A stretch of 10,652 bases of DNA from SIG565 sp045601525 (GCA_045601525.1 JAZRZR010000045.1:1-10652); one strand, 5' to 3'. Numbered from the stretch's first letter, positions 1-5,520 are shown. The notes: generated by a model from the letters alone, not told the origin. Made by a program: numbers and translations.

Positions 1-90
1 CGCTTGGCCTCCGACTTTATTAAAAAAGAAGCGACCGACCTCACCCTTGATTTTGGGCCTTATGATTATAAAATCTTGTTGCTTAAATAA
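1..90 (+). CDS. C-terminal end of an unidentified protein (partial, 5' end outside window)
   Basis: The frame is open from base 1 to a TAA at 88-90 and gives 29 residues ending in FGPYDYKILLLK. A perfect terminator hairpin follows 1 base later, which supports this being a genuine gene end. The tail, hydrophobic after an aromatic/proline turn, resembles the last beta-strand of many carbohydrate-active enzymes, such as the C-terminal beta domains of GH13-type hydrolases. It is too short for a family call, and the hydrolase idea is a weak inference helped only by the sugar operon at the other end of the window. Confidence 0.6.
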   Translation, partial: RLASDFIKKEATDLTLDFGPYDYKILLLK

Positions 91-91
91 G

Positions 92-122
92 AACAACCCG
101 ACTTAAAGTCGGGTTGTTTTTT
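92..122. terminator. Intrinsic terminator, probably bidirectional
   Basis: Perfect 12-bp inverted repeat (92-103 with 107-118, sequence AACAACCCGACT and its complement) with a 3-base TAA loop, followed by T's at 119-122. It ends the plus-strand gene that stops at 90. Its own A/T-rich ends would also let it stop minus-strand transcription coming through the aldolase remnant, whose stop codon (121-123) overlaps the T tract. Confidence 0.9.
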
Positions 123-342
123 ATGCTTTGTTTTGTGAGCCAAAGATTAAAATCTTCTCTTTTACAGCCTGCTTAATCGCCTCTACTTTTAGGTTTCTAA
201 TGCTTAAATAATCAAGTCCTTTATCTAAGCCCTCAAGCATAGCCTTATTACCCGCAAGGCACAAATCTGTAAAAATATTCACCTTGGCAATTCCGTATTT
301 TATCGTGTTTTTGAAATCCTCATCGGTTAATTCGAGGTTCAT
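121..342 (-). pseudogene. 3' remnant of a class II (zinc) fructose-bisphosphate/tagatose-bisphosphate-type aldolase
   Basis: The 73-residue frame reads LTDEDF, then IKYGIAKVNIFTD at about residues 15-27, and ends IFGSQNKA. These match the C-terminal part of class II aldolases (Fba/GatY/KbaY type), where GiaKvNi.TD follows the HGGSG phosphate-binding loop and the protein ends in an FGS.gKA-like tail. Only about a quarter of the usual 280-300 residues remains. The catalytic zinc histidines and the HGGSG loop are absent. A TGA lies in frame 6 codons upstream of the ATG, and another frame just upstream (about 344-380) encodes GEYQKNLENTN, which resembles the segment that normally precedes the missing loop. 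This suggests a deletion plus frameshift. No ribosome binding site is seen at the ATG. The remnant sits immediately beyond the tRNA-Ser terminator. A short expressed protein cannot be excluded but is unlikely. Confidence 0.7.
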
Positions 343-406
343 TTTGGGTTTGTGTTCTCAAGATTTTTTTGATATTCCCCTGCCGAGCCATTTTGTATTT
401 CGATAA

Positions 407-444
407 AAAAGAAACGATAGCCAGTAAAGACTATCGTTTCTTTT
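407..444 (-). terminator. Terminator of tRNA-Ser
   Basis: A 14-bp perfect inverted repeat (407-420 with 431-444, core GAAACGATAG) with a 10-base loop begins at the encoded CCA end of the tRNA. Read on the minus strand it is followed by a T-rich stretch (410 down to about 405). It should end the single-gene tRNA-Ser transcript. Confidence 0.85.
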
Positions 445-533
445 GGCGCAGAGTTAGGGATTCGAACCCTAGGTCGACTCTCGCCGACACAGCATTTCGA
501 GTGCTGCACCTTCGACCACTCGGACAACTCTGC
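444..533 (-). tRNA. tRNA-Ser(CGA)
   Basis: A 90-nt class II tRNA with encoded CCA (plus-strand TGG at 444-446). The acceptor arms GCAGAGT (527-533) and ACTCTGC pair perfectly, with discriminator G. The anticodon stem CAGCA/TGCTG holds the loop CTCGAAA with anticodon CGA at 499-497, reading UCG. The long variable arm (GTGTCGGCGAGAGTCGAC region) is typical of serine tRNAs. The T-arm contains GGTTCGAATCC. It is a stand-alone gene with its own promoter and terminator. Confidence 0.97.
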
Positions 534-548
534 TTATTCGACCTTACT

Positions 549-577
549 ATTATATTTTTATTTTTGCAAAATGTCAA
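549..577 (-). promoter_or_regulatory. Consensus SigA promoter of tRNA-Ser
   Basis: On the minus strand the -35 box is TTGACA (572-577), the spacer is exactly 17 nt, and the -10 box is TATAAT (549-554), a 12/12 match to the housekeeping sigma consensus. Transcription should start near 542, about 9 nt before the mature tRNA 5' end at 533. Confidence 0.95.
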
Positions 578-612
578 GTAAAACCGCATTTTATCATTTG
601 TTTTTCTTTTTG

Positions 613-641
613 TTGCCAATTCAGTACTTTGGGTGTATAAT
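613..641 (+). promoter_or_regulatory. SigA promoter of comM
   Basis: TTGCCA (613-618), a 17-nt spacer and a perfect TATAAT (636-641). The predicted start is near 648, giving a leader of only about 20 nt before the ATG at 671. It is divergent from the tRNA-Ser promoter, with 35 bp between the two -35 boxes. Confidence 0.88.
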
Positions 642-670
642 ATTTTTATACTATTCTTTTGGGGGAATTT

Positions 671-2197
671 ATGTTTGCCAAGCTTAAAACTTTAGGTCTT
701 TTCGGCATTGATGCCTACATAATTGAGGTTGAAGCTGATATTTCAAGCGGTTTACCCGGCTTTGATATTGTCGGTTTGCCAGATGCTGCTGTACGTGAGT
801 CGAGGGACAGAGTGCGTGCCGCTATAAAAAACTGCGGTTTTAAGTTCCCTGTTGGTAAAATTACCATAAATCTTGCTCCCGCCGATATTAAAAAAGAAGG
901 CTCGTTTTACGATTTACCCATTATGCTCGCACTCCTTTGCGCCAGCAAACAAATTTCGAGCGGCCTTGAAAACTGTGCCTTTATTGGTGAGGTTAGTCTT
1001 GACGGAAAGGTTCGCAAGGTCAACGGTATTCTTGCTATGGCCATTAAGGCGGCCCAAGAGGGTATCAAGAACTTCTTTTTACCCCTTTCCAACGCCAACG
1101 AGGGCGCACATGTAGATAATATCAATATATACGGCGTTGAAAGTCTTACTGCCCTATTTTCGCATCTTAAGGGCGAAAAGCTTATCGAAAAGTCGGTTAA
1201 ACGCACCGAGATTATTGAGGATAATTTCAATAGTCTTGATTTTTCCGATGTTAAGGGTCAGGTTGCTGCAAAAAAGGCTTTAGAGATTGCGGCGGCTGGC
1301 GGCCATAATATTTTGCTCATCGGTCCTCCCGGCTCGGGAAAGAGTATGCTTGCCAAACGCTTTCCAACCATTTTACCCGAAATGACAAATAGCGAAAGTG
1401 TTGAAACCACCAAAATCCATTCTATTGCGGGTATTATTGATGACCGACATCCTATGGTTACCGAGCGCCCATTCCGTTCTCCTCACCACACAGTATCATC
1501 GGTAGCCCTCACAGGTGGCGGCACTATGCCCAAGCCCGGTGAAATTTCGCTTGCTCACAACGGAGTACTTTTCTTGGATGAGCTGCCCGAATTCGGCCGC
1601 GATGTTATGGAAGCACTTCGCCAACCTCTTGAGGACGGGAAGGTCACAGTTTCGCGTGTGGCGGGCACCTTTACCTATCCCTGTTCGGTTTCACTTGTTG
1701 CGGCTATGAATCCCTGCCCTTGCGGATACTTTGGGCATCCAACAAGGCAATGCACTTGTTCACCAAAGATGGTTAACAAATATCTTAATCGTGTTTCGGG
1801 CCCTATGCTCGACCGAATTGATTTACATATCGAGGTTCCGCCCGTTGATTACGAGGCTTTAAGCTCAAAGGCAAACGAGGAGAGCTCGGCAGAAATAAGA
1901 ATGAGAGTTAATGCTGCGAGAAAAATTCAAAACGAGCGCTACAAAGGCACAGGCATTACCTGTAATGCTCGCCTGACCCCCTCACTTTTGCGTAAATATT
2001 GTGTTTTAAGCGATGATGCCGCCGCTCTTTTGCAGGCTTCCTTTGATAATCTTGGGATGTCGGCACGAGCATACGACCGAATATTGAAGGTTGCTCGCAC
2101 TATTGCCGACTTGGCTGCCAGCGAGAATATCGAAATGATGCACATCGCACAGGCTATACAATTTAGAAGTCTTGATAGAAAATATTGGGACGAATAA
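671..2197 (+). CDS. comM: ComM/YifB family AAA+ ATPase (Mg-chelatase-like)
   Basis: A 508-residue protein of normal family length. The N-terminal part (about 1-170) is the ChlI/Lon-S16-like domain starting FAKLKTLGLFGIDA. The AAA+ core has Walker A GPPGSGKS at residues 218-225 and Walker B VLFLDE with Asp303. A Cys cluster CPCG...QCTC (Cys349, 351, 361, 363) precedes GPMLDRIDLHIEVP, and a C-terminal Mg_chelatase_C domain ends the protein. In Gram-negative bacteria ComM is a hexameric helicase that promotes branch migration of incoming DNA during natural transformation. The role of Clostridia homologues is less clear, so DNA recombination is inferred from the family. The start was set at ATG 671 because GGGGGAA at 661-667 is its Shine-Dalgarno; an in-frame TTG at 659 overlaps that site. 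No competence gene such as dprA is adjacent. Confidence 0.95.
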   Translation: MFAKLKTLGLFGIDAYIIEVEADISSGLPGFDIVGLPDAAVRESRDRVRAAIKNCGFKFPVGKITINLAPADIKKEGSFYDLPIMLALLCASKQISSGLENCAFIGEVSLDGKVRKVNGILAMAIKAAQEGIKNFFLPLSNANEGAHVDNINIYGVESLTALFSHLKGEKLIEKSVKRTEIIEDNFNSLDFSDVKGQVAAKKALEIAAAGGHNILLIGPPGSGKSMLAKRFPTILPEMTNSESVETTKIHSIAGIIDDRHPMVTERPFRSPHHTVSSVALTGGGTMPKPGEISLAHNGVLFLDELPEFGRDVMEALRQPLEDGKVTVSRVAGTFTYPCSVSLVAAMNPCPCGYFGHPTRQCTCSPKMVNKYLNRVSGPMLDRIDLHIEVPPVDYEALSSKANEESSAEIRMRVNAARKIQNERYKGTGITCNARLTPSLLRKYCVLSDDAAALLQASFDNLGMSARAYDRILKVARTIADLAASENIEMMHIAQAIQFRSLDRKYWDE

Positions 2198-2201
2198 ACT
2201 G

Positions 2202-2230
2202 TTGATTTTGCTATCTTTATATGATAGACT
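2202..2230 (+). promoter_or_regulatory. Promoter of tRNA-Ala
   Basis: TTGATT (2202-2207), a 17-nt spacer and TAGACT (2225-2230), preceded by TGA, which gives an extended -10 element. The start would be near 2237, about 5 nt before the mature tRNA. It lies in the short gap after comM, and no terminator is seen between comM and the tRNA, so read-through from comM is also possible. Confidence 0.6.
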
Positions 2231-2241
2231 AAATACAGTTT

Positions 2242-2317
2242 GGGGCTGTAGCTCAGTTGGTAGAGTGTCTGGTTCGCATTCAGAAGGTCGTGGGTTCGAC
2301 TCCCATCAGTTCCACCA
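2242..2317 (+). tRNA. tRNA-Ala(CGC)
   Basis: 76 nt with encoded CCA at 2315-2317. Acceptor arm GGGGCTG pairs with CAGTTCC and contains the G3-U70 wobble pair, the main alanine identity element; the discriminator is A. The anticodon stem TCTGG/TCAGA encloses TTCGCAT with anticodon CGC at 2275-2277, reading GCG. The D-arm (GCTCAGTTGGTAGAGT) and T-arm (GTGGG TTCGACT CCCAT) are intact. Confidence 0.95.
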
Positions 2318-2510
2318 GTGGCAAGCTGCCACACCCAATCCGTCCAAGTTTGTGCGAATCTAAAGTTTGTACCACGGGACGTGAGTTCGGGTGCTGTGCG
2401 GTATGCTCCACCAGTGGCAAGCCGCCACACCCAATCCGTCCAAGTTTGTGCGAATCTAAAGTTTGTACCACGGGATGTGAGTTCGGGTGCTGTGCGGTAT
2501 GCTCCACCAG
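2311..2510 (+). repeat. Two 96-bp tandem direct repeats fused to the tRNA-Ala 3' end
   Basis: Copy 1 is 2311-2406 and copy 2 is 2407-2502. They differ at two positions (2327 T versus 2423 C; 2380 C versus 2476 T), so they are 94/96 identical. A third partial copy of 8 bases (TCCACCAG, 2503-2510) closes the array. The shared word TCCACCA is the 3' acceptor end of tRNA-Ala, so each unit begins and is followed by a CCA-bearing tRNA tail. Each unit starts with a small hairpin (GTGGCA-AGC-TGCCAC in copy 1, weakened by one change in copy 2). I could not fold a full tRNA from a unit: there is no matching 5' acceptor arm and no proper T-loop. Open frames cross the array, but they follow the repeat and carry no plausible protein. 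Confidence 0.92.
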
Positions 2511-2542
2511 AAAAACCGACAAGTTTCGACTTGTCGGTTTTT
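2511..2542. terminator. Terminator after tRNA-Ala and its repeats, probably bidirectional
   Basis: A 13-bp perfect stem (2511-2523 AAAAACCGACAAG with 2530-2542) and a 6-base loop TTTCGA. The T run is part of the 3' arm on either strand, so it can end the tRNA-Ala transcript on the plus strand and also read-through of the C39-peptidase operon on the minus strand. Confidence 0.85.
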
Positions 2543-2544
2543 CA

Positions 2545-2641
2545 GTTATATTCGCCTTACGGCGAGTTATATTGCTGCGCAGTGATATTTGTCTTACGAC
2601 AAGTGTTATTCGCTTCGCGAGTTTTTTAAGGCGAATAAAAC
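2545..2641. repeat. Array of four mini-hairpins bounded by an inverted repeat (MITE-like or structured element)
   Basis: Four hairpins follow one plan, ATT-stem-loop-stem-AGT, separated by exactly 3 bases (TAT, GAT, GTT): ATTCGCC-TTAC-GGCGAGT (2550-2567), ATTGC-TGC-GCAGT (2571-2583), ATTTGTC-TTAC-GACAAGT (2587-2604) and ATTCGC-TTC-GCGAGT (2608-2622). The whole is bounded by 15-bp inverted repeats GTTATATTCGCCTTA (2545-2559) and TAAGGCGAATAAAAC (2627-2641), which match at 14 of 15 positions. The outer repeat uses the 5' arm of the first hairpin, so two exclusive folds are possible. The stems differ in sequence but keep their pairing, which points to selection on structure or a duplication history. 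Similar copies elsewhere in the genome would be expected of a mobile repeat, but this cannot be tested here. Confidence 0.7.
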
Positions 2642-2648
2642 ATCTGTT

Positions 2649-3401
2649 TTAATAAGTCGGTTTTTTATTTATTAATATTGCCTGACAACCCAATGTTTCA
2701 TATCTGCTTTGACACAGCTCTTTATCATAATCTTCCACCCTACCGTTTTGCGGGTTGCAAAACCAATACTTATCCTCACTATATCCTACCAACACCATAC
2801 AATGCTCACCTGCTATCCAAGTGAATTTTTCTCCTGTAGGGAGTATCCAACTTTTTCCCTCAGATGGCTCTCGCATATCCATTGTAGTCCATATAATCAC
2901 AGGTTGTCCATTATCTATATAACCGCATAGTTCCTCAAGATTTTGAGAATTTATGCGATTGGCTATACAAAGCTCACTGTTTTTATTAACTGCGCTAACA
3001 ATTGCATTTGCATAACAGCCAAACGAATTTGTTGTATAAGGGTCACCTAAAAAAGCGGTGTTGGGGTCGGGGCCATACATTATATCCTCGATATAATAAA
3101 AGTCTCTACTTTTCAAAAGCCAATTATCCGCAAACTCTTTAATGGTTACCTTATCTCCCAAATAATTTAACACAGTAACTGCGGCGGTGGCTTCGCAGCC
3201 TGTTGGCAAAATAGGGTGCTGATTTATTGCTGTTACAGGTAACAATTTAATCGGACCCGCTACCTCCACCTCTTTTTCAACATACTCTTTCTTTATCACA
3301 TACTCCTTTTGAGTGTTTGAAAAGTAACCCACAAAAAAGGATAAAGCCATACAGATTATAAAAAATCCCACAAGTAAGGTTTTACGTGATTTTTTGTACA
3401 T
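2649..3401 (-). CDS. Membrane-anchored C39-like cysteine peptidase (Peptidase_C39_2 type)
   Basis: A 250-residue protein. Residues about 9-28 form one hydrophobic segment after a Lys/Arg-rich start, so it is a signal anchor or signal peptide and the catalytic part is extracytoplasmic. The papain-like catalytic elements of the C39_2 family are visible: PTGCEATAA with Cys69, and GEHCMVLVGY with His200, followed by WFCNPQNG where Asn216 lies at the usual third-residue position (often Asp, in DP..G). There is no double-glycine transporter context, so a bacteriocin-leader peptidase is unlikely; a cell-surface peptidase or cross-link hydrolase is more plausible. The start was set at ATG 3399-3401 because AAAAGGAG ends 6 nt upstream; the TTG at 3405-3407 touches that site. 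It begins 12 bp after the sensor stop and is the last gene of the BlaI-type operon, so it is a likely output of that regulator. Confidence 0.85.
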   Translation of the reverse strand: MYKKSRKTLLVGFFIICMALSFFVGYFSNTQKEYVIKKEYVEKEVEVAGPIKLLPVTAINQHPILPTGCEATAAVTVLNYLGDKVTIKEFADNWLLKSRDFYYIEDIMYGPDPNTAFLGDPYTTNSFGCYANAIVSAVNKNSELCIANRINSQNLEELCGYIDNGQPVIIWTTMDMREPSEGKSWILPTGEKFTWIAGEHCMVLVGYSEDKYWFCNPQNGRVEDYDKELCQSRYETLGCQAILINKKPTY

Positions 3402-3413
3402 TTGCAACTCCTT

Positions 3414-5075
3414 TTAATATCCATCGAAGCCAAGATTTTTAAGACTAATACCCATCTTTGCCACTATTTTTGTATCTATCGTTTTCATTATGCCATCGAT
3501 TTTACTTTGATACAGTTCAACAAAAGCTTGATGCTCATCATAGTTGCCATTAAAATTATCGAAAACTATACCCGTTGTGGAATTAACGCCCCTGTTCTTA
3601 ATCTCTGCTTCACCATAATATTGTGCGTGCTGATAAACCACAGCACACCAATTCATATCATAGAAGGTTATTTGCAAAAACTCACCCTCAGTGGCATTTT
3701 CATAGAAAAGAACACAATAGTCATTAAGCATACTATGACGCTGTACCCCGTATGTTTTTCCTTCGATATTTTCGGCATAAACATATAAGTTACCGCTTTC
3801 TTGTCCGTATTCCTTTATCCACGCCTGAAAGCCGTTAAACGGATAATTTGAATCTACCATACCACAAAAATCACAAATATATTTTCCGTATTCATGTTTA
3901 CCTCTTGTAAAATTATCCATATAGATAAAACCGCAAAGAATACATTCGTGATGGGTATATCCCTCGTTAAAACAATCTCCCTCAATTATTGTATTTTTAT
4001 ATTTATGCGTACATATTTCAAATTTTGAAGATTCATTTATTGATATTTGAACATCTTCATTTTTTTCGGGTTTAGATTCTACTTCCGTTTGCGAAGACAA
4101 TTGCTCTGAACTTAAGTTTGATGAGGAAGAGTTTACCGGAATTTCACTTCCCAAAATATTTTGAGCTGCAGTTGTTATAGGAGAAGTCAGAAATCCCAAC
4201 GCCAATGCTAAAATCATAACTATTGTAATAGGAATGAGCCATATCGGAGGTTCTTGATAATGTAATATCCCCTTAATTCGTCTTTTAACATCGTTCTCCC
4301 CAAAAGCCACAGGACAGGCCGATATTATCTTTTGATTAGTACTACATATAAAAAGCGCTTCAGAATAAAGTTTTTTATATCCTTTGTCCTTTTGCCTTAT
4401 TACTCTCTCATCGCAGGCCAGTTCTATATCTTTGCAAAAAAGAATATATGCCACCCACACCAAAGGATTAAACCAATGTAGTATTGCTATTAAATAAGCA
4501 AGCGGCTTCCAAATATGGTCACCCCGTGCAATATGTGTGTTCTCATGTTCAATTACATATTCTAATTGTTTAGAATCAATTATAGATGGCAAATATATTT
4601 TGGGTGTTATTATTCCAAGTATAAAAGGAGTTGGTATGCCGTCACATACTCGATGCCTTTTATCTATAGATATTGAAACGTTAACGTGCTTTTTAAGTCT
4701 TAAGTAACTGACAATAAGATAAACCAGAAACGCCACAATACCAATCAACCATATTATAGAAAAGACAAAAGAAAAGCTAATATTTTTAGCAGTGGTAACA
4801 GGAGTTAAATCATTTGGTATGTTTAGTTGCGACTGTCCAAGTTCAATGGTCGGAATTTCAATTACATTTACTATTTTTTCAGATGATGGAGGTATAAGGC
4901 TGAAAATACTTTCTATACGGAATGGTATTATAAGCCGTAAAGCAACAAGCCCCCACATTATTAAGCGAGTCCATTTAGGTGTTTTTATTGGTAAAAACCT
5001 AATAAGTATTACTGTGCCTATAAGGAAGGTAGTAATTATGCTCATTTCTAAAATTTTAGAAAAAACGATTTGCAT
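3414..5075 (-). CDS. BlaR1-type M56 metalloprotease sensor with a Cys-rich ectodomain
   Basis: 553 residues. The N-terminal 300 residues are of BlaR1/MecR1 type: membrane segments near 13-29, 36-52 and 101-124, a cytoplasmic zinc protease loop with HENTH at 177-181 and the downstream ELACDE at 218-223, and a fourth membrane segment near 279-297. BlaR1 proteins bind a signal outside the cell and trigger cleavage of the BlaI partner inside. Here the outer part has no recognisable penicillin-binding domain. It has a Ser/Glu-rich linker (about 313-345), then a Cys/His module (C355-x-H357, C368, C378xxC381, H394, C401xxC404) like the zinc-ribbon-like repeats of clostridial surface proteins, then about 145 residues I do not recognise. 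Its ATG follows the repressor stop with no gap (TAA then ATG), with GAGGAT as ribosome binding site inside the upstream gene, implying translational coupling. Ligand unknown. Confidence 0.88.
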   Translation of the reverse strand: MQIVFSKILEMSIITTFLIGTVILIRFLPIKTPKWTRLIMWGLVALRLIIPFRIESIFSLIPPSSEKIVNVIEIPTIELGQSQLNIPNDLTPVTTAKNISFSFVFSIIWLIGIVAFLVYLIVSYLRLKKHVNVSISIDKRHRVCDGIPTPFILGIITPKIYLPSIIDSKQLEYVIEHENTHIARGDHIWKPLAYLIAILHWFNPLVWVAYILFCKDIELACDERVIRQKDKGYKKLYSEALFICSTNQKIISACPVAFGENDVKRRIKGILHYQEPPIWLIPITIVMILALALGFLTSPITTAAQNILGSEIPVNSSSSNLSSEQLSSQTEVESKPEKNEDVQISINESSKFEICTHKYKNTIIEGDCFNEGYTHHECILCGFIYMDNFTRGKHEYGKYICDFCGMVDSNYPFNGFQAWIKEYGQESGNLYVYAENIEGKTYGVQRHSMLNDYCVLFYENATEGEFLQITFYDMNWCAVVYQHAQYYGEAEIKNRGVNSTTGIVFDNFNGNYDEHQAFVELYQSKIDGIMKTIDTKIVAKMGISLKNLGFDGY

Positions 5076-5438
5076 TTATTTATCCTCGAATTTTTCAATC
5101 ATTTTCTTAATTTCGTTTATTTCTTTTTGGCTTAAACGATTATTGCTGGTAAAAGCAGCAATAAAAGCAGGCAAAGAACCGTTAAATGTTTGCTCAACAA
5201 ATTTTTCACTTTGCATCGCAAAAAAATCATTGCGCGAAATCAGAACTTCGACTACTCCCTCTTTGTTTTGAAAAATCCCTTTTTCGCAAAGTTTTTTAAG
5301 GACAGTATACGTTGTCGATTTTTTCCATTTAAGAATACTTTCGCACCTTTTAACAAGTTCCCCCGAGGATAAAGGCGCATTTTCCCAAACTATATCAGCA
5401 AATCGAGTCTCTACCAACCCAAGTTTCATTTCTTGCAT
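5076..5438 (-). CDS. BlaI/MecI-family transcriptional repressor
   Basis: 120 residues, the usual family size. Residues about 1-70 form the winged helix (FADIVWENAPLSSGELV, then WKKSTTYTVLKKLCEKGIF as recognition helix and turn, then the wing VVEVLISRNDF). The C-terminal half (about 75-120), ending in the acidic/lysine-rich helix QKEINEIKKMIEKFEDK, should form the dimer and carry the protease-sensitive linker. Start chosen at ATG 5436-5438 because a perfect AGGAGG (5445-5450) lies 6 nt upstream; a longer frame to 5504 would run through the promoter. First gene of a three-gene operon with the sensor and the C39-like peptidase. It probably represses its own promoter through the two palindromes at 5464-5510. 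The gene symbol is left blank because a beta-lactam role is doubtful. Confidence 0.92.
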   Translation of the reverse strand: MQEMKLGLVETRFADIVWENAPLSSGELVKRCESILKWKKSTTYTVLKKLCEKGIFQNKEGVVEVLISRNDFFAMQSEKFVEQTFNGSLPAFIAAFTSNNRLSQKEINEIKKMIEKFEDK

Positions 5439-5463
5439 TTCGTTCCTCCTATTACAAAAGCTT

Positions 5464-5482
5464 GGTCTATACAACATAGACC
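5464..5482. promoter_or_regulatory. Putative BlaI-type operator, downstream site
   Basis: A perfect 19-bp palindrome, GGTCTAT-N5-ATAGACC. It lies just after the predicted transcription start (near 5485 on the minus strand), between promoter and ribosome binding site. A dimeric winged-helix repressor bound here would block elongation or open-complex formation. It shares the GTCTA/TAGAC half-sites with the upstream site. Confidence 0.7.
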
Positions 5483-5491
5483 TTTTCTTTA

Positions 5492-5510
5492 AGTCTACCA
5501 CCAATAGACC
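5492..5510. promoter_or_regulatory. Putative BlaI-type operator, overlapping the -10 box and spacer
   Basis: Half-sites GTCTA (5493-5497) and TAGAC (5505-5509) with 7 bases between; read on the minus strand, GGTCTAT-N5-GTAGACT. The minus-strand -10 box TAGACT is itself one half-site, so repressor binding and RNA polymerase binding should exclude each other. Centre-to-centre distance from the second palindrome is 28 bp, close to three helical turns, compatible with binding on one face. Confidence 0.7.
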
Positions 5511-5520
5511 TTTTTGTCAA
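5492..5520 (-). promoter_or_regulatory. Promoter of the BlaI-type operon
   Basis: Minus-strand TTGACA (5515-5520), 17-nt spacer and TAGACT (5492-5497). The perfect -35 and the fair -10 suggest a strong basal promoter held off by the repressor. It is divergent from the yajC promoter, with 37 bp between the two -35 boxes. Confidence 0.8.

Noticed and set aside
339..619. Small proteins encoded across tRNA-Ser
   Set aside because: These frames are translations of the tRNA, its promoter and its terminator.
659..670. TTG start giving four extra residues to ComM
   Set aside because: The TTG overlaps the GGGGGAA ribosome binding site of the ATG at 671.
2211..2227. Operator-like palindrome CTATC-N7-GATAG before tRNA-Ala
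   Set aside because: It differs from the GTCTA/TAGAC half-sites of the BlaI-type operators, and short AT-rich palindromes in a promoter spacer are expected by chance.
2318..2502. Two extra degenerate tRNA genes after tRNA-Ala
   Set aside because: Each unit ends in CTCCACCA, but no matching 5' acceptor arm, D-arm or proper TTCGA T-loop could be folded.
2311..2510. CRISPR array
   Set aside because: Only two units, directly adjacent, 96 bp each, with no unique spacers and no cas genes.
2257..2652. Long open frames on both strands across the tRNA-Ala repeats and hairpin array
   Set aside because: They exist because the 96-bp repeat is a multiple of three and has no stops in some frames. They cover a tRNA, a terminator and hairpins, and have no ribosome binding site or protein-like composition.
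2649..3401. Bacteriocin export peptidase
   Set aside because: The protein has the C39-like fold motifs but no ABC transporter domains and no precursor peptide gene nearby; it has a single N-terminal anchor.
3402..3788. Plus-strand protein antisense to the sensor gene
   Set aside because: It lies inside a well-supported gene on the other strand and has no recognisable motif or start signal.
5439..5504. 22-residue N-terminal extension of the BlaI-type repressor
   Set aside because: The extension would cover the operator and -10 region, whereas AGGAGG is placed correctly for ATG 5436-5438.
3414..5504. Beta-lactam resistance locus
   Set aside because: BlaI/BlaR1-type partners are present, but there is no beta-lactamase or PBP gene and the sensor lacks a recognisable penicillin-binding domain.
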